DNA of 64,000 bases from Planotetraspora phitsanulokensis (GCF_016863295.1 NZ_BOOP01000031.1:1-64000); one strand, 5' to 3'. Positions 41,413 through 52,100 are shown, numbered from the stretch's first letter. A program made the numbers and translations. The notes: generated by a model not told the origin, from the letters alone.

Positions 41413-42639
41413 TTGTCCTCATCTCAGCTGATCACCGAGGCGCCCGCGGCCCACCGCCGGCGCACTCTCCCCGCCGGACCGGCGTTGACGGGTGTAGCGC
41501 TCGCGTTCACCAGCCTGTATCTCGCGGCAGGCGCGCTGACGCCGCTGCTCGTGGTCTACAGACAGCAGTGGCGGTTCCCGCCGTCGCTTCTCACCCTGGC
41601 GTTCGCCGTATACGCGATCGGCTTCCTCGCCGCCGTCCTCTCGATGGGGTCGTTGTCCGACCATGTCGGCCGGAGGCCGGTCCTGATCGGAGCCCTGGTC
41701 ATCCAGCTCGCGTCGAACGTGCTGTTCCTCGTCGCCACCGACATCGGGTGGGTGATCGCCGGCCGGATCGTGCAGGGCGTCGCCAGCGGCGCGGGGACGG
41801 CCGCCTTCACCGCGGCGCTCGTCGAACTCGCCCCGCAGAACAAGAAGAGACTGGGCACGATCCTCGGCAGCGTCGGTCTGACGGGTGGTCTGGGCGGCGG
41901 CTCCTTACTCGCCGGCCTCGCCATCCAGCTGTCGCCTGCGGCGAATTCGATCGTCTTCGCCGTCCTCGTCGTCCTCACGATTCTCGGGGCCGCAGTCGTC
42001 GTCCTGTCTCCGGAGACCGTGCCCCGCACGTCCGGGGCGCTCCGTTCGATGGTTCCGCGCGTCGCGGTGCCGCCCACGGCCCGCAAGGAGTTCGCCGCCG
42101 CGGCACCCGTGGTCGCCGCGGTCTGGATGCTCGCAGGGCTGTCAGGAGGGCTCGCCCCGAGCATGGTTCGCAGCGTCTTTCATCTGGACAGCGGCCTGCT
42201 CAACGGCGTGGCCGGCTTCGTCGCTCCGGCGGTGTCGGCGGTCATCGGGCTGTCGTTCGCACGCGTCGACCCCCGGCGGGCGATGACCGTCGGCATCTAC
42301 GCGTCCATCGCCGGAGCCGCCGGCATCATCGGCGGCGTGTTCGCCGGAAGCCTGACGATCATGATCGTCGGGCAGGCCGTCGCCGGCGTCGGCTTCGGGG
42401 CGTCGTTCTCCGCGGCCCTGCGGCTCGTCTTCCCGCTCGCGGAAGCACACCAGCGCGCGGGGGTCGTGGCCGGAATCTACGTCGTCTCCTACGTGGCGTT
42501 CGGAGTGCCCATCGTCATCGAGGGCCGCCTCGCCGGCCCTCTCGGCGAGGTGCCGGCGGTCGTCTGCTACACGGCGCTGACCGTCCTCCTCGCGCTCATC
42601 AGCCTCATCGCCCAGATCCGCATCCAACGCCGCGCCTGA
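41413..42639 (+). CDS. MFS transporter (12-helix type)
   Basis: A 408-residue major facilitator. The helix 2-3 loop motif is GSLSDHVGRRPVLI, and helix 4-5 carries GRIVQGVASGAGTAAFTAAL. About twelve hydrophobic segments are present. The start is taken as TTG41413, six bases after AAGGA, because the frame upstream to 41308 overlaps the HxlR gene and has no site. The position suggests that it exports a compound sensed by HxlR. No terminator is obvious after it. Confidence 0.85.
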   Translation: MSSSQLITEAPAAHRRRTLPAGPALTGVALAFTSLYLAAGALTPLLVVYRQQWRFPPSLLTLAFAVYAIGFLAAVLSMGSLSDHVGRRPVLIGALVIQLASNVLFLVATDIGWVIAGRIVQGVASGAGTAAFTAALVELAPQNKKRLGTILGSVGLTGGLGGGSLLAGLAIQLSPAANSIVFAVLVVLTILGAAVVVLSPETVPRTSGALRSMVPRVAVPPTARKEFAAAAPVVAAVWMLAGLSGGLAPSMVRSVFHLDSGLLNGVAGFVAPAVSAVIGLSFARVDPRRAMTVGIYASIAGAAGIIGGVFAGSLTIMIVGQAVAGVGFGASFSAALRLVFPLAEAHQRAGVVAGIYVVSYVAFGVPIVIEGRLAGPLGEVPAVVCYTALTVLLALISLIAQIRIQRRA

Positions 42640-42988
42640 AGCGGAGTACGCGACAAAGGAGGAACCGCGTCAGGCCCTGGTGCGGTCTCGCCCGATACGT
42701 CGTGCTCATCCGGTGTCCTCGTCCGCGTTGGAGTGCGGTGGGTGGAAGGTGTGCCGCTCGGCCGGCGTCGGCGCGGCGCCCCGACGGTTCCAGCACCGCC
42801 TCACCGCACATTCATCGGATCTCCACGCGGTGTGAATCGAAGATCATCTTGAGGTCGAGATCCGCGTTCGGCGCCCGCGTTAGGTCGGGTGATCAGGGTC
42901 GACAGGCACGGGAGCATCACGTCCTCGGGGCCGCAGGGCCTGCAGGCGACGGGTGCCGCTGAGCGTAGGACCAGTGCCGAGCGGAAAT

Positions 42989-43013
42989 CAATACTTGACG
43001 AAGTTAAATATTG
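42989..43013 (+). promoter_or_regulatory. 25-bp imperfect palindrome, candidate operator
   Basis: Outer arms CAATA and TATTG are perfect complements, and 9 of 12 arm positions pair overall. It overlaps the -35 element of the promoter at 42995, the position expected for a repressor of the sugar operon. No LacI or ROK gene is adjacent. Confidence 0.4.
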
Positions 43014-43023
43014 CTCCTACGTT
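42995..43023 (+). promoter_or_regulatory. Sigma-70-type promoter of the glycan-utilisation operon
   Basis: TTGACG (42995-43000) and TACGTT (43018-43023) have 17-base spacing in an A/T-rich island. It is the only good promoter between the MFS gene and the ABC transporter. Confidence 0.6.
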
Positions 43024-43367
43024 TCGCCTATGTTTCCCGGGAACGGCATGGCTTCGCTGTGGCACCTGTGGCAACGGCGGGTGTTCATGGCTGTGCCGAC
43101 CCACGGACCACTCGGTCGTGTGAGTCTCGCGCGCCGGCTCAGGCTGTCCTCCGCCGTGTCACCGAGGCCGCGCACTCGCTCGTCGACACGGTCGTCGCAT
43201 GAATCGGCCGCGTCCGTCCGCCCGCTCCTCCTCGAGGAGTGGGCAGGCGGAGCGGCTGCGGTGAGCGTCCAGCCATTCGCCGTTCCCTGACCCGCCGACT
43301 TTCCTCCGGCCCCGGCCGGCCATAACGCAACAGGTACGACCCTCACCCCGCAACAGGAGGTGTGACT

Positions 43368-43568
43368 GTGACGTCACCCCGTTTCCTGATGGAGCCGCAC
43401 GTGCCGTCCTGCGCGGTGCCGAACGGCAGCTGTGCCGAGCACATCCCGCAGCTGGGCGCCATCACCCATACCGGACCGCCGATCACGGACGGCCGGGTCC
43501 GGCCGCCGGCCGCACCCGTCGTCGGCGTCGCCCGGGACCTCGACGCAGCCGACCTGCGGGTGGGTTGA
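43368..43568 (+). CDS. Small ORF translationally coupled to the sugar permease (66 aa)
   Basis: GTG43368 has a full AGGAGG seven bases upstream, the strongest ribosome-binding site in this operon. Its TGA at 43566-43568 overlaps the ATG of the permease (TGATG). The peptide begins VTSPRFLMEPHVPSCAVPNG and is Pro/Val-rich with two Cys (SCAVPNGSC), with no signal peptide or membrane segment. I do not recognise a family. It may be a leader ORF that sets translation of the permease, a small accessory protein, or the remnant of a gene fused out of use. Confidence 0.5.
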   Translation: MTSPRFLMEPHVPSCAVPNGSCAEHIPQLGAITHTGPPITDGRVRPPAAPVVGVARDLDAADLRVG

Positions 43569-44581
43569 TGGAGATCACCACGCGGCCTCCGGGCTCGCAG
43601 GTCCGCCCGGCCGAGAGGCCGGTCGGGTCCGGACGGAGCCGGAACGCGTTCGCGCGCTACTTCCACAGCCATTGGACCGAGGCCCGGCGGTCCTGGCGCC
43701 TGCACTGGCAGCTGTACCTGCTGGTGATCGTGCCGGTGGCGTACTTCGTCATCTTCAAGTACATCCCGATCAGCAACGCCGTCATCGCGTTCAAGGACTA
43801 CAACGTCATCAAGGGGGTCTGGGGCAGCGACTGGGTCGGGTTCAAGAACTTCGAGCTGTTCTTCAGCAACCCGGTCTTCGGCACGCTGCTGAAGAACACC
43901 TTCATCCTGGCGTTCTACCTGGTGCTGGCCAGTTTCCCGATCCCGATCATCCTGGCCATCGCGCTCAACGAGATCCGCAACGGCCTGTTCAAGCGCACGG
44001 TTCAGCTGCTCACCTACGCGCCGTACTTCATCTCCACCGTCGTGGCGGTGTCGATGACGATCCTCATCCTGTCGCCGCGGCTGGGCATCGTGAACGACGC
44101 GATCGGCCTGTTCGGGATCCCGGCGATCGACTTCCTCGGCGATCCGGACTACTTCCGGCACATCTACGTCTGGTCCGACGTGTGGCAGACGACGGGCTAC
44201 TCCGCCGTCATCTACATGGCCGCCCTCGCCGGCATCGACCCCGCGCTGCACGAGGCCGCGAAGATCGACGGCGCCAGCCGCTGGCAGCGGATCCGGAACG
44301 TCGACCTGCCGGGGATCATGCCCACCGCTGTGATCATCCTTGTGCTCGGCGTGGGCAACATGATGGCGATCGGGTTCGAGAAGGCCTTCCTGCTGCAGAA
44401 CGACCTGAACCTCGCCCAGTCGGAGATCATCGCGACCTACGTCTACAAGACCGGCCTGGTCAACGCGGACTTCAGCATGGCCACCGCCGTCGGTCTGTTC
44501 AACTCGGTGGTCAATCTCTGCCTGCTGCTGTTCGTCAACTTCGCCGCCAAGCGGATCACCGGGAAGGGGTTGTGGGGATGA
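43568..44581 (+). CDS. Sugar ABC transporter permease (LplB/YtcP partner type)
   Basis: A 337-residue permease of the carbohydrate uptake-1 class. About six helices follow a 45-residue cytoplasmic N-terminus. LLKNTFILAFYLVLASFPIP and the EAA loop EAAKIDGASRWQRIRNVDLP are typical of LplB-like permeases, which pair with large-lipoprotein binding proteins for complex oligosaccharides. The start ATG43568 overlaps the previous ORF. Its stop overlaps the next start (ATGA at 44578-44581). Confidence 0.88.
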   Translation: MEITTRPPGSQVRPAERPVGSGRSRNAFARYFHSHWTEARRSWRLHWQLYLLVIVPVAYFVIFKYIPISNAVIAFKDYNVIKGVWGSDWVGFKNFELFFSNPVFGTLLKNTFILAFYLVLASFPIPIILAIALNEIRNGLFKRTVQLLTYAPYFISTVVAVSMTILILSPRLGIVNDAIGLFGIPAIDFLGDPDYFRHIYVWSDVWQTTGYSAVIYMAALAGIDPALHEAAKIDGASRWQRIRNVDLPGIMPTAVIILVLGVGNMMAIGFEKAFLLQNDLNLAQSEIIATYVYKTGLVNADFSMATAVGLFNSVVNLCLLLFVNFAAKRITGKGLWG

Positions 44582-45516
44582 GCGCGCTGACGACGTCGCC
44601 CCTGTCCAGGCTGCGACGGAAGCCGGCGGCGAAGGAGCGGATCCGTGAGCCGTTCCGCGACCGGGTGTTCCTGGTCGTCGTCACGATCATGCTGGTGGTG
44701 ATCCTGGGGCTGGTACTGCTGCCGCTGATCTACATCGTCGCCAATTCGTTCAGCAGCGCGAGTGCCGTATCCGCGGGCAGGGTGACCTTCTGGCCGATCG
44801 ACTTCTCGCTGCGCGCCTACGAGGTCGCCCTGAGCAACCCGCAGATCCTGCGGGGGTACTACAACTCGCTGATCTATGCCGTCTGCGGCACCTTGATCAG
44901 CGTCACGCTGACCGTCGCCATCGCCTACCCGTTGTCGCGCAAGAGGTTCTTCGGGCGCAACGTGCTGATGACCGCCCTGATCTTCACCATGCTGTTCTCG
45001 GGCGGCCTGATCCCGACGTACATGGTGGTCCAGGACCTCGGCATGCTGAACACCCGCTGGGCGTTGCTGATCCCCAACGCCGTCGGCGTCTGGCAGGTGA
45101 TCATCGCACGCACGTTCTTCGCCAACATCCCGGAGGACCTTCACGAGGCGGCGATGCTGGACGGGGCGAGCGAGCTCCGCTATCTCCGGTCGGTGGTTCT
45201 GCCGCTGTCGAAGCCGCTGCTGGCCGTCCTCGCGCTGATGTACGTGATCTTCCAGTGGAACACCTACTTCGACGCCCTGGTCTATCTCAAGGATCAGGAT
45301 CTCTTTCCGTTGCAGATCGTGCTCAGGAACGTCCTCATCCTGAACCAGCGCAACGTCGGCGTCGCGGACGTGGCCCAGCAGCTCCAGCAGCAACAGCTGG
45401 CCAACGTCCTGAAGTACGCCCTCATCGTCGTCTCGAGCCTGCCCGTACTGATCATCTATCCCTTCGTCGCCCGCCACTTCACCAAGGGCGTCATGGTCGG
45501 CGCCGTCAAGGGCTAG
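44578..45516 (+). CDS. Sugar ABC transporter permease (YtcP/AraQ type)
   Basis: A 312-residue second permease. LVLLPLIYIVANSFSSASAV, the first-half YYNSLIYAVCGTLISVTLTV, and the EAA loop HEAAMLDGASELRYLRSVVL are typical. It overlaps the first permease by four bases and should form the heterodimeric channel with it. No ATPase gene is in the operon, as is usual for actinobacterial CUT1 importers, which share an MsiK-type ATPase encoded elsewhere. Confidence 0.88.
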   Translation: MSALTTSPLSRLRRKPAAKERIREPFRDRVFLVVVTIMLVVILGLVLLPLIYIVANSFSSASAVSAGRVTFWPIDFSLRAYEVALSNPQILRGYYNSLIYAVCGTLISVTLTVAIAYPLSRKRFFGRNVLMTALIFTMLFSGGLIPTYMVVQDLGMLNTRWALLIPNAVGVWQVIIARTFFANIPEDLHEAAMLDGASELRYLRSVVLPLSKPLLAVLALMYVIFQWNTYFDALVYLKDQDLFPLQIVLRNVLILNQRNVGVADVAQQLQQQQLANVLKYALIVVSSLPVLIIYPFVARHFTKGVMVGAVKG

Positions 45517-45539
45517 CAATTCACCGATTGGAAGGAACC

Positions 45540-47204
45540 ATGAAAATACCCCCCATCAGGAAAGCCGCCGCTCTGGCGATCGCCGCGACTTTGGTCGTCG
45601 CGGGGTGCAGCTCCGGCGAGGACGAATCCAGCAAGCCGGAGCTCGGTGCGGGCGGCAAGGTCATCATCGACACGCTCGCGCCCGCCGACGCGGACACGAA
45701 CCTGGACACCAACCCGGTCACGAAGTTGATGAGTGACAAGTTCAAGATCCAGTTCCGCTGGCAGACCACCACGTTCGACGCGGGGCCGGCCAAGGAGAAG
45801 CGGCAGATCGCGCTCGCCAGCGGCGACTACCCGGACCTGTTCATGCTGATCCCCTGGGTGGACGGCTTCTCCCAGGCCGAGGTGCTGAAGCTGGGCAAGC
45901 AGGGCGTCGCCGTCCCGCTGGAACAGCTGATCAAGGACAACGCGCCGAACATCCAGAAGGCGCTGGACTCCAACAAGACGCTCAAGGAGATGTCGACCGC
46001 GCCCGACGGGCACATCTACGCGCTGCCGCAGTGGTCGGACTGCTTCCACTGCAGCTACCCCGACAAGCTGTGGATCAACACCGCCTGGCTGAAGAAGCTC
46101 CACCTGGACATGCCGAAGACCACCGACGAGCTTCGCGCGGTCCTGGAGGCGTTCAAGACCAAGGATCCGAACGGCAACGGCAAGGCCGACGAGATCCCGA
46201 TGACCACGGACGTGCAGGACAGCCACCTGATCGAGTATCTGATGGGGGCGTTCGCCTACCCGCCGGCCGGTGCGAACAACGGCGGGGTCGGGCTGCTCAC
46301 CCTCAACGGCGACAAGGTCACGACCCCGGTGATCACGCCGGAGTGGCGCGAGGGCCTGAAGTACATCAACTCGCTGGTCAAGGACGGCCTGATCGACAAG
46401 GCGGCGTTCACGCAGAACGCCGAGGCGCTCCAGGCGACCGGCAACAACCCCGACGCGGTCATGGTCGGCTCGGCGCCGCTCCTGCACCCCGGCATCTTCG
46501 TGCAGCTGGGCTCCAAGGACGGCCGCGACAAGCAGTACGACGCCGCCCCGCCGCTGACCGGGCCGTCCGGTAAGAGCTTCAGCGGCCTGAACTACCCGAG
46601 CTCCAGCACCTTCACCTTCATGCTGACCAACAAGGCCAGCAAGGAGGCGCAGGTCGCCGCGATCAAGATGCTGGACTACATCTACACGACCGAGGGCACC
46701 GAGATCGCGGTCATGGGGCCGGAGGGTGTGGGCTGGAACAAGCCGGGCCCCGACGACATCGCGCTGGACCAGTCGATCAAGCCGCTCTACAAGCGCACGC
46801 CGGGTACGCAGGCGCCCAAGAACCTCTCCTGGGACGCGATGGCGCAGTACAACCTGACCCTCGACTACCGCAACGCCCAGGTGGTGCCGGCGGACATCTA
46901 CTCCGAGGACGGATACGAGCGGAGGCTGTTCGAGGCGACCAAGCTGTACGAGGGCCACGAGGACAAGGCGCAGTTCTTCCCGACCGTCTCGGTCTGGACC
47001 GACCCGGCCGTCAGCGGCGAGATGGCGACGCTGAAGACCAACCTCGAGAGCTACGTCGCCCAGGGCCAGCTGGCCTTCATCACCGGGTCCAAGAACCTCG
47101 ACACCGACTGGGACGCCTTCGTCCAGGGTCTCGACGGTGTCGGCCTGAAGCGGTACCTGGAGCTGAACCAGCAGGCCTACGACAAGTACAAGGCCGGTCA
47201 GTGA
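45540..47204 (+). CDS. Large sugar ABC transporter substrate-binding lipoprotein (LplA/YtcQ type)
   Basis: A 554-residue solute-binding lipoprotein. The signal peptide has lipobox VAGC with Cys at about residue 22 and an acidic start to the mature part. Family-1-type features: ASGDYPDLFMLIPWVDGFSQ, APDGHIYALPQWSDCFHC, KLWINTAWLKKLHLDMPKTT and DPNGNGKADEIPMTT (calcium-loop-like). The size above 500 residues matches LplA/YtcQ proteins that bind larger glycans. GGAAGGA precedes ATG45540 by four bases, 23 bases after the permease gene. Confidence 0.9.
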   Translation: MKIPPIRKAAALAIAATLVVAGCSSGEDESSKPELGAGGKVIIDTLAPADADTNLDTNPVTKLMSDKFKIQFRWQTTTFDAGPAKEKRQIALASGDYPDLFMLIPWVDGFSQAEVLKLGKQGVAVPLEQLIKDNAPNIQKALDSNKTLKEMSTAPDGHIYALPQWSDCFHCSYPDKLWINTAWLKKLHLDMPKTTDELRAVLEAFKTKDPNGNGKADEIPMTTDVQDSHLIEYLMGAFAYPPAGANNGGVGLLTLNGDKVTTPVITPEWREGLKYINSLVKDGLIDKAAFTQNAEALQATGNNPDAVMVGSAPLLHPGIFVQLGSKDGRDKQYDAAPPLTGPSGKSFSGLNYPSSSTFTFMLTNKASKEAQVAAIKMLDYIYTTEGTEIAVMGPEGVGWNKPGPDDIALDQSIKPLYKRTPGTQAPKNLSWDAMAQYNLTLDYRNAQVVPADIYSEDGYERRLFEATKLYEGHEDKAQFFPTVSVWTDPAVSGEMATLKTNLESYVAQGQLAFITGSKNLDTDWDAFVQGLDGVGLKRYLELNQQAYDKYKAGQ

Positions 47205-47316
47205 CACCGCGCCCAGCCGGCCGGAGTGGGCCGGGGCCACTGCGGCCGGCGACGGCCGGCTGGGCGCGAGGGTGTCCGGCGGCTCCCGCGCGGCACCGGG
47301 CGGAGGTCTGACGCGC

Positions 47317-49041
47317 ATGCCGACACTGCTCGACGTCACCGACTTCGGGGTGCTCCCCGGCCACGACATCGACGCCGCGCCCGGGGTCCGGGCGGTGCTG
47401 GGCGCGGCGTGCGCCGTCGACGGCCCGGTGGTGCTCCGGTTTCCGCCGGGGGAGTATCACCTGTGGCCGGAGGGCGCGCAGCGCCGTGAGCTGTATGTCT
47501 CCAACACGGTGGGGGACGATCCGCGACATCGGGTCAAGACGATCGCGGTTCTTGCGGAGGCGGCGGACGATCTGGTGATCGCGGGGGAGGGCGCTCGTCT
47601 GGTGCTGCACGGGCTCCAGACGACCTTCGCGGTCGTCGACTCGCGGCGGGTGCGCGTCGAGGGGCTCGAGTTCGACTTCGCGGTGCCGACGGTGGTCGAC
47701 GCCACGGTGGTGGACGCGGGTGTCGAGGCGGGGCGGCCGTTTCGGGTGATCCGGGTGCCGGAGGCCACGTTGTTCTCCGTCGAGGGGGCTTCGATCCGCT
47801 GGCACGGGGAGACGCTCGGCTCGGGAGAGGTGGCGTGGGAGGGGCGTGATGCGCTCGAGTACACCCAGATCCATGATCCGTCCGGCCGGTGGACGCGCCG
47901 GGGCCCGAATCCGCTTTTCGAGGGGGTCCGGTCGATCCGGCCGGTGGGGGAGCACGAGATCCGGATCGACTATGACCAGGGTGGTGAGCCTGCCGATCTG
48001 GGCCTGGTCTATGAGATGCGTCTGACGACACGTGATCATCCTGGCGCGCTGGTGCTCGACAGTTCCGAGGTGACCTTGTCGGGGTTGCGGTTCCGGTACC
48101 TGCACGGGTTCGGCGTGGTCGCTCAGACGAGCCGGGACGTCACTGTCGAGGGGTGTGAGTTCCAGACTCCGCCGGGCAGTGGCCGGTACACGGCGGGCTT
48201 CGCCGACTTCGTCCAGTTCTCCGGCTGCTCGGGCCGGGCGGTCGTGAGCGACTGCCTGTTCGACGGGCCGCACGACGATCCGATCAACGTGCACGGCACG
48301 TACCTGCGGGTCACCGGTCAGCCGGACCGCCGCACCCTCGAGCTGGAGTACCCGCACCCGGAGACGGCGGGCTTTCCCCAGTTCTCACCCGGTGAGCAGG
48401 TCGAGGTCGTCGATCGGGGGACGCTCCAGCCGATCGCGACCGCGACGGTGGAACAGGTACGACAGCCGAGCGGCAGCGCCCATGACCTGCCGCTGCGCAC
48501 CATCGTCGTGACCGTCGACGCGGAGCTCCCGGACGATCTCACCGGATGGACCGCGGTGGAGAACGTCACCCGGACGCCGGCCGTCCACATCGCCCGCAAC
48601 GTCTTCCGCAACGTGCCCACGCGCGGAGTGCTCGTGACCACCCGGCGTCCGGTCGTCATCGAGGACAACCGCTTCGAACGCACGGGGATGGCCGGAATCT
48701 ACGTCTCCTGCGACGCAGACGAGTGGTGGGAATCCGGGCCGGTGCGCGATCTGACGATTCGCGGCAACGAGTTCGTCGAACCGGGCGGACCGGCGATCTT
48801 CCTCGATCCGAGGAATACGCGAAGCGACCCCGGGCGCGCGGTCCACAGCGGCGTGGTCGTGACGGACAACCGGTTCGTGCTCGACGGCGTGCCCGCGCTC
48901 GACGCGAAGAGCACACGCGGCATCCGCTTCCGGAACAACGGCATCGTCCGGCACGGCCGATCGACGCCCGACGTCGTCCTGCGGTCGTGCTCCGACGTGG
49001 GCGTCGAACTCGACGGTGCGGAGCCGAACGATCCTCAGTGA
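47317..49041 (+). CDS. Right-handed beta-helix alpha-1,3-galactosidase-like enzyme (GH110)
   Basis: A 574-residue parallel beta-helix protein. The N-terminal VTDFGVLPGHDIDAAPGVRA is the usual start of such folds. RELYVSNTVGDDPRHRVKTI, VLHGLQTTFAVVDS, FDFAVPTVVDATVV and CLFDGPHDDPINVHGTYLRV match the GH110 alpha-galactosidase family as I remember it. GH110 enzymes remove terminal alpha-1,3-galactose (blood-group-B type or linear) with inversion. No signal peptide is seen, so it would act on imported oligosaccharide. ATG47317 has GGAGG ten bases upstream; an in-frame GTG at 47272 is less likely. The family call is from memory of motifs. Confidence 0.75.
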   Translation: MPTLLDVTDFGVLPGHDIDAAPGVRAVLGAACAVDGPVVLRFPPGEYHLWPEGAQRRELYVSNTVGDDPRHRVKTIAVLAEAADDLVIAGEGARLVLHGLQTTFAVVDSRRVRVEGLEFDFAVPTVVDATVVDAGVEAGRPFRVIRVPEATLFSVEGASIRWHGETLGSGEVAWEGRDALEYTQIHDPSGRWTRRGPNPLFEGVRSIRPVGEHEIRIDYDQGGEPADLGLVYEMRLTTRDHPGALVLDSSEVTLSGLRFRYLHGFGVVAQTSRDVTVEGCEFQTPPGSGRYTAGFADFVQFSGCSGRAVVSDCLFDGPHDDPINVHGTYLRVTGQPDRRTLELEYPHPETAGFPQFSPGEQVEVVDRGTLQPIATATVEQVRQPSGSAHDLPLRTIVVTVDAELPDDLTGWTAVENVTRTPAVHIARNVFRNVPTRGVLVTTRRPVVIEDNRFERTGMAGIYVSCDADEWWESGPVRDLTIRGNEFVEPGGPAIFLDPRNTRSDPGRAVHSGVVVTDNRFVLDGVPALDAKSTRGIRFRNNGIVRHGRSTPDVVLRSCSDVGVELDGAEPNDPQ

Positions 49042-49120
49042 GATCGCCAGCGGGTGATCTCGCGCGCGATTCGCGGTCACTTGAGCATTTCTCAATCACT
49101 TGAAATTGGACGTGTGGGTC

Positions 49121-52100
49121 ATGCCAGATCAGTCGCAACGGGGTGAGGCGTCGGTCGACCTCGCCCTCTACCGGCCCGTCGCCGTGTCGTCTACCGACTA
49201 CGCCGCCACCCCCGCCGAGTTCGCGGTGGACGGGCTCGTCTTCACCGGCGTGCGGGGCAGCGGATGGCGGGCAGCGGACGGCGACCCTCAGTGGATCTCC
49301 GTCGACCTGCAGGCGGACTGCCGGGTCGAGTCCGTCCGCCTGACCTTCGAGGCCACAGCGGACGATCCGGTCTACACCCCATCCGCCGGCGACCATCCGC
49401 GCGAGGGCACGACCGGCCAGGAGATCCTGTCCAGCTGCGCGGTGGACTTCACGGTCGAGACGTCGCGGGACGACCGGTCGTGGACCACGGTTCACCGCAC
49501 CACCGACGGGACCGGCGGCGTCGTGGAGATCGGCCTGGCCACCCCGGTCGTCGCGCGCTGGGTGCGGATGACCGTCCGCAGGCGCTCCGCCGCCGGACCC
49601 CTCGGGCTGAACGGCTTCGAGGTGTACGGCACGCCGCTGGCGGCCCGGCCTTCCGCCACCGGCTGGACCGACTGGGGGACCCGCGACCACGAGGCGCCCG
49701 CACTGCGGGTCGCGGCCGACGGCACGGTGCCGCTGGAGTCGGGCTGGACGCTGACCATGGACGAGTGGGCCGGCGGCCAGGGTGCCGACCTGTCCCTGCC
49801 GGGAGCGGACACCCGCCGCTGGCTGCCGGCGACCGTCCCGGGCACCGTGCTGACCTCGCTGGTCGACCAGGGCCACCTGCCCGACCCGGTGGCCGGCTTC
49901 GGCAACCTCCACATCCCCGAGGCCCTGTCACGGCACTCCTGGTGGTACCGGCGCGGCTTCCGCCTGCCTCGGGGCCTGCCCACAGGCCCCGGCCGTCACA
50001 TCTGGCTGGAGTTCGACGGCGTCAACCACACCGCCGACATCTGGCTCAACGGCCGGCGGATCGGGACGCTGACCCACCCCTTCGCACGGTCCGCGCGCGA
50101 CGTCACGGAGTTGCTCGCGACGGACGGCGAGCAGGCCCTGGCCGTGCGGATCACCCCGATGCCCTTCCCCGGCAGCCCCGCCGACAAGGGACCGGCAGGC
50201 CTGTCATGGGTGGACGCCGGCGCCGACATGATGAACCGCAACTCGCCGACGTACCTGGCCTCCTCCGGCTGGGACTGGATGCCGGCCGTACGTGACCGCG
50301 CCGCGGGCATCTGGAACCACGTACGGCTCCGCTCGACCGGCCACGCGGTCATCGGCGACCCCCGCGTGGACACCACGCTCCCCGATCTGCCCGACACCGG
50401 CGCCGCCGAGGTGACGATCGTCGTCCCGGTCCGCAACGCCGACGCCTCGGACAGGCGGGTGACGGTGTCCGCCTCGTTCGACGACGTCCATGTCTCCCAG
50501 ACGGTCACGGTCGCCGCCGGTCATACCGCCGACGTCGCCTTCACCCCCGCCGCGTACGGGCGGCTGCGCCTGCGCGACCCCGAGCTGTGGTGGCCCAACG
50601 GATACGGCGAGCCCGCCCTGCACGACCTGACCCTCGTGGCCTCGGTCGAGGGTGTGGAGAGCGACCGGCGCACCACCCGGTTCGGCATCCGCCAGGTCGG
50701 CTACGAGTACGAGCCGCCGACGTCCTCCGGCGACGGCGCGGTCCCGTTGAAGATCAGCGTCAACGGCGTCCGGGTCTTCTGCCGTGGCGGCAACTGGGGC
50801 TGGGACGAACTGCTGCGCCGCATGCCGCCCGAGCGGATGGACGCGGCCGTGCGGATGCACCGCGACATGAACTTCACCATGATCCGCAACTGGCTGGGCA
50901 GCAGCGACCGGGAGGAGTTCTACGCCAGCTGCGACGAGCACGGCCTCCTCGTGTGGAACGACTTCCCCAACGCATGGGGCATGGACCCGCCGGACCACGA
51001 GGCGTTCCTCGATCTGGTGCACGACACCGTGCGCCGCTACCGCATCCACCCCAGCGTCGTCGTGTGGTGCGGGGCCAACGAGGGCGACCCGCCCGAACCG
51101 CTCGACAAGGGCATGCGCGAGGCGGTCCAGGCGGAGGCGCCCGGCGTGCTGTACCAGCACAACTCGGCCGGGGGGATCGTCAGCGGGGGCGGCCCGTACG
51201 GCTGGGTCGAGCCGGACCGCTATCACTCGCCGTCCACGCACGGCGGCGTCTTCGGCTTCCACACCGAGATCGGCATGCCCGTGGTGTCCACGGCCGAGAG
51301 CACGCGCAACCTCGTCGGCGACGAGCCGGAGTGGCCGATCGGCGGCCCGTGGTACCACCACGACTGGAGCGCCAAGGGGAACCAGGCGACGCAGGACTAC
51401 CAGGCCGCCATCGAGGCGCGCCTCGGCGCGGCCACCGGGCTGGACGACTTCACGCGCAAGGCCCAGTTCGTGAACTACGAGAACCACCGCGCCATGTTCG
51501 AGGCGTGGAACGGTCACCTGTGGCAGGACGCGAGCGGCCTCATGCTCTGGATGTCCCACCCGGCCTGGCACAGCACGGTCTGGCAGACGTACGACTACGA
51601 CTTCGACGTGAACGGCGCCTACTACGGAGCCCGCAAGGCGTGCGAGCCGGTCCATGTTCAGGCCGATCCGGGGGAGTGGCAGGTCATCGCCGTCAACCAC
51701 ACCCCGCGGGCGCTCACCGGTGTGACGGTGACGGCGGCCGCCTTCGACCTCGGCGGCCACCCGCTCGGCGCCCCGCGGCGGATGAAGGTCGACGTCCCGC
51801 CGTCGGCCACGGAGAAGGCGTTCACGGCGGGGTGGACGCCCGGCATGCCGGACTTCCATCTCCTCCGGCTGACTCTGGAGGACGGCCGGGGCCGCGTGTT
51901 GTCGGAGAACGTGTACTGGCGGTACCGGGAGGCCGCCCATATGACGGCGCTCAACGACGTCCCGCAGGTGAGGGTGTCGGCCGGCGCCGAGTGGGCCGCC
52001 ACGACGGGGGCGCGCCGCGCGCTCACCGCGACGGTCACAAACCATGGCCCGGCGGTCGCGGCGATGGTACGGCTGTCGCTTCTGGACGACCTGACCGGCG

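Larger units (their letters stand above)
42640..43367. other. Long leader/intergenic region of the sugar operon
   Basis: 728 bases without a convincing gene. 42970-43030 is a marked A/T-rich island with a promoter (42995-43023) and an overlapping palindrome. That leaves an untranslated leader of about 330 bases before the small ORF at 43368. A short frame ending at 43202 (APAQAVLRRVTEAAHSLVDT) has a protein-like look but no start signal and may be a gene relic. Confidence 0.45.

Noticed and set aside
43020-43290. Short frames between the sugar-operon promoter and the small ORF
   Set aside because: One ends in a protein-like APAQAVLRRVTEAAHSLVDT, but none has a start signal or family pattern, so no gene is called.
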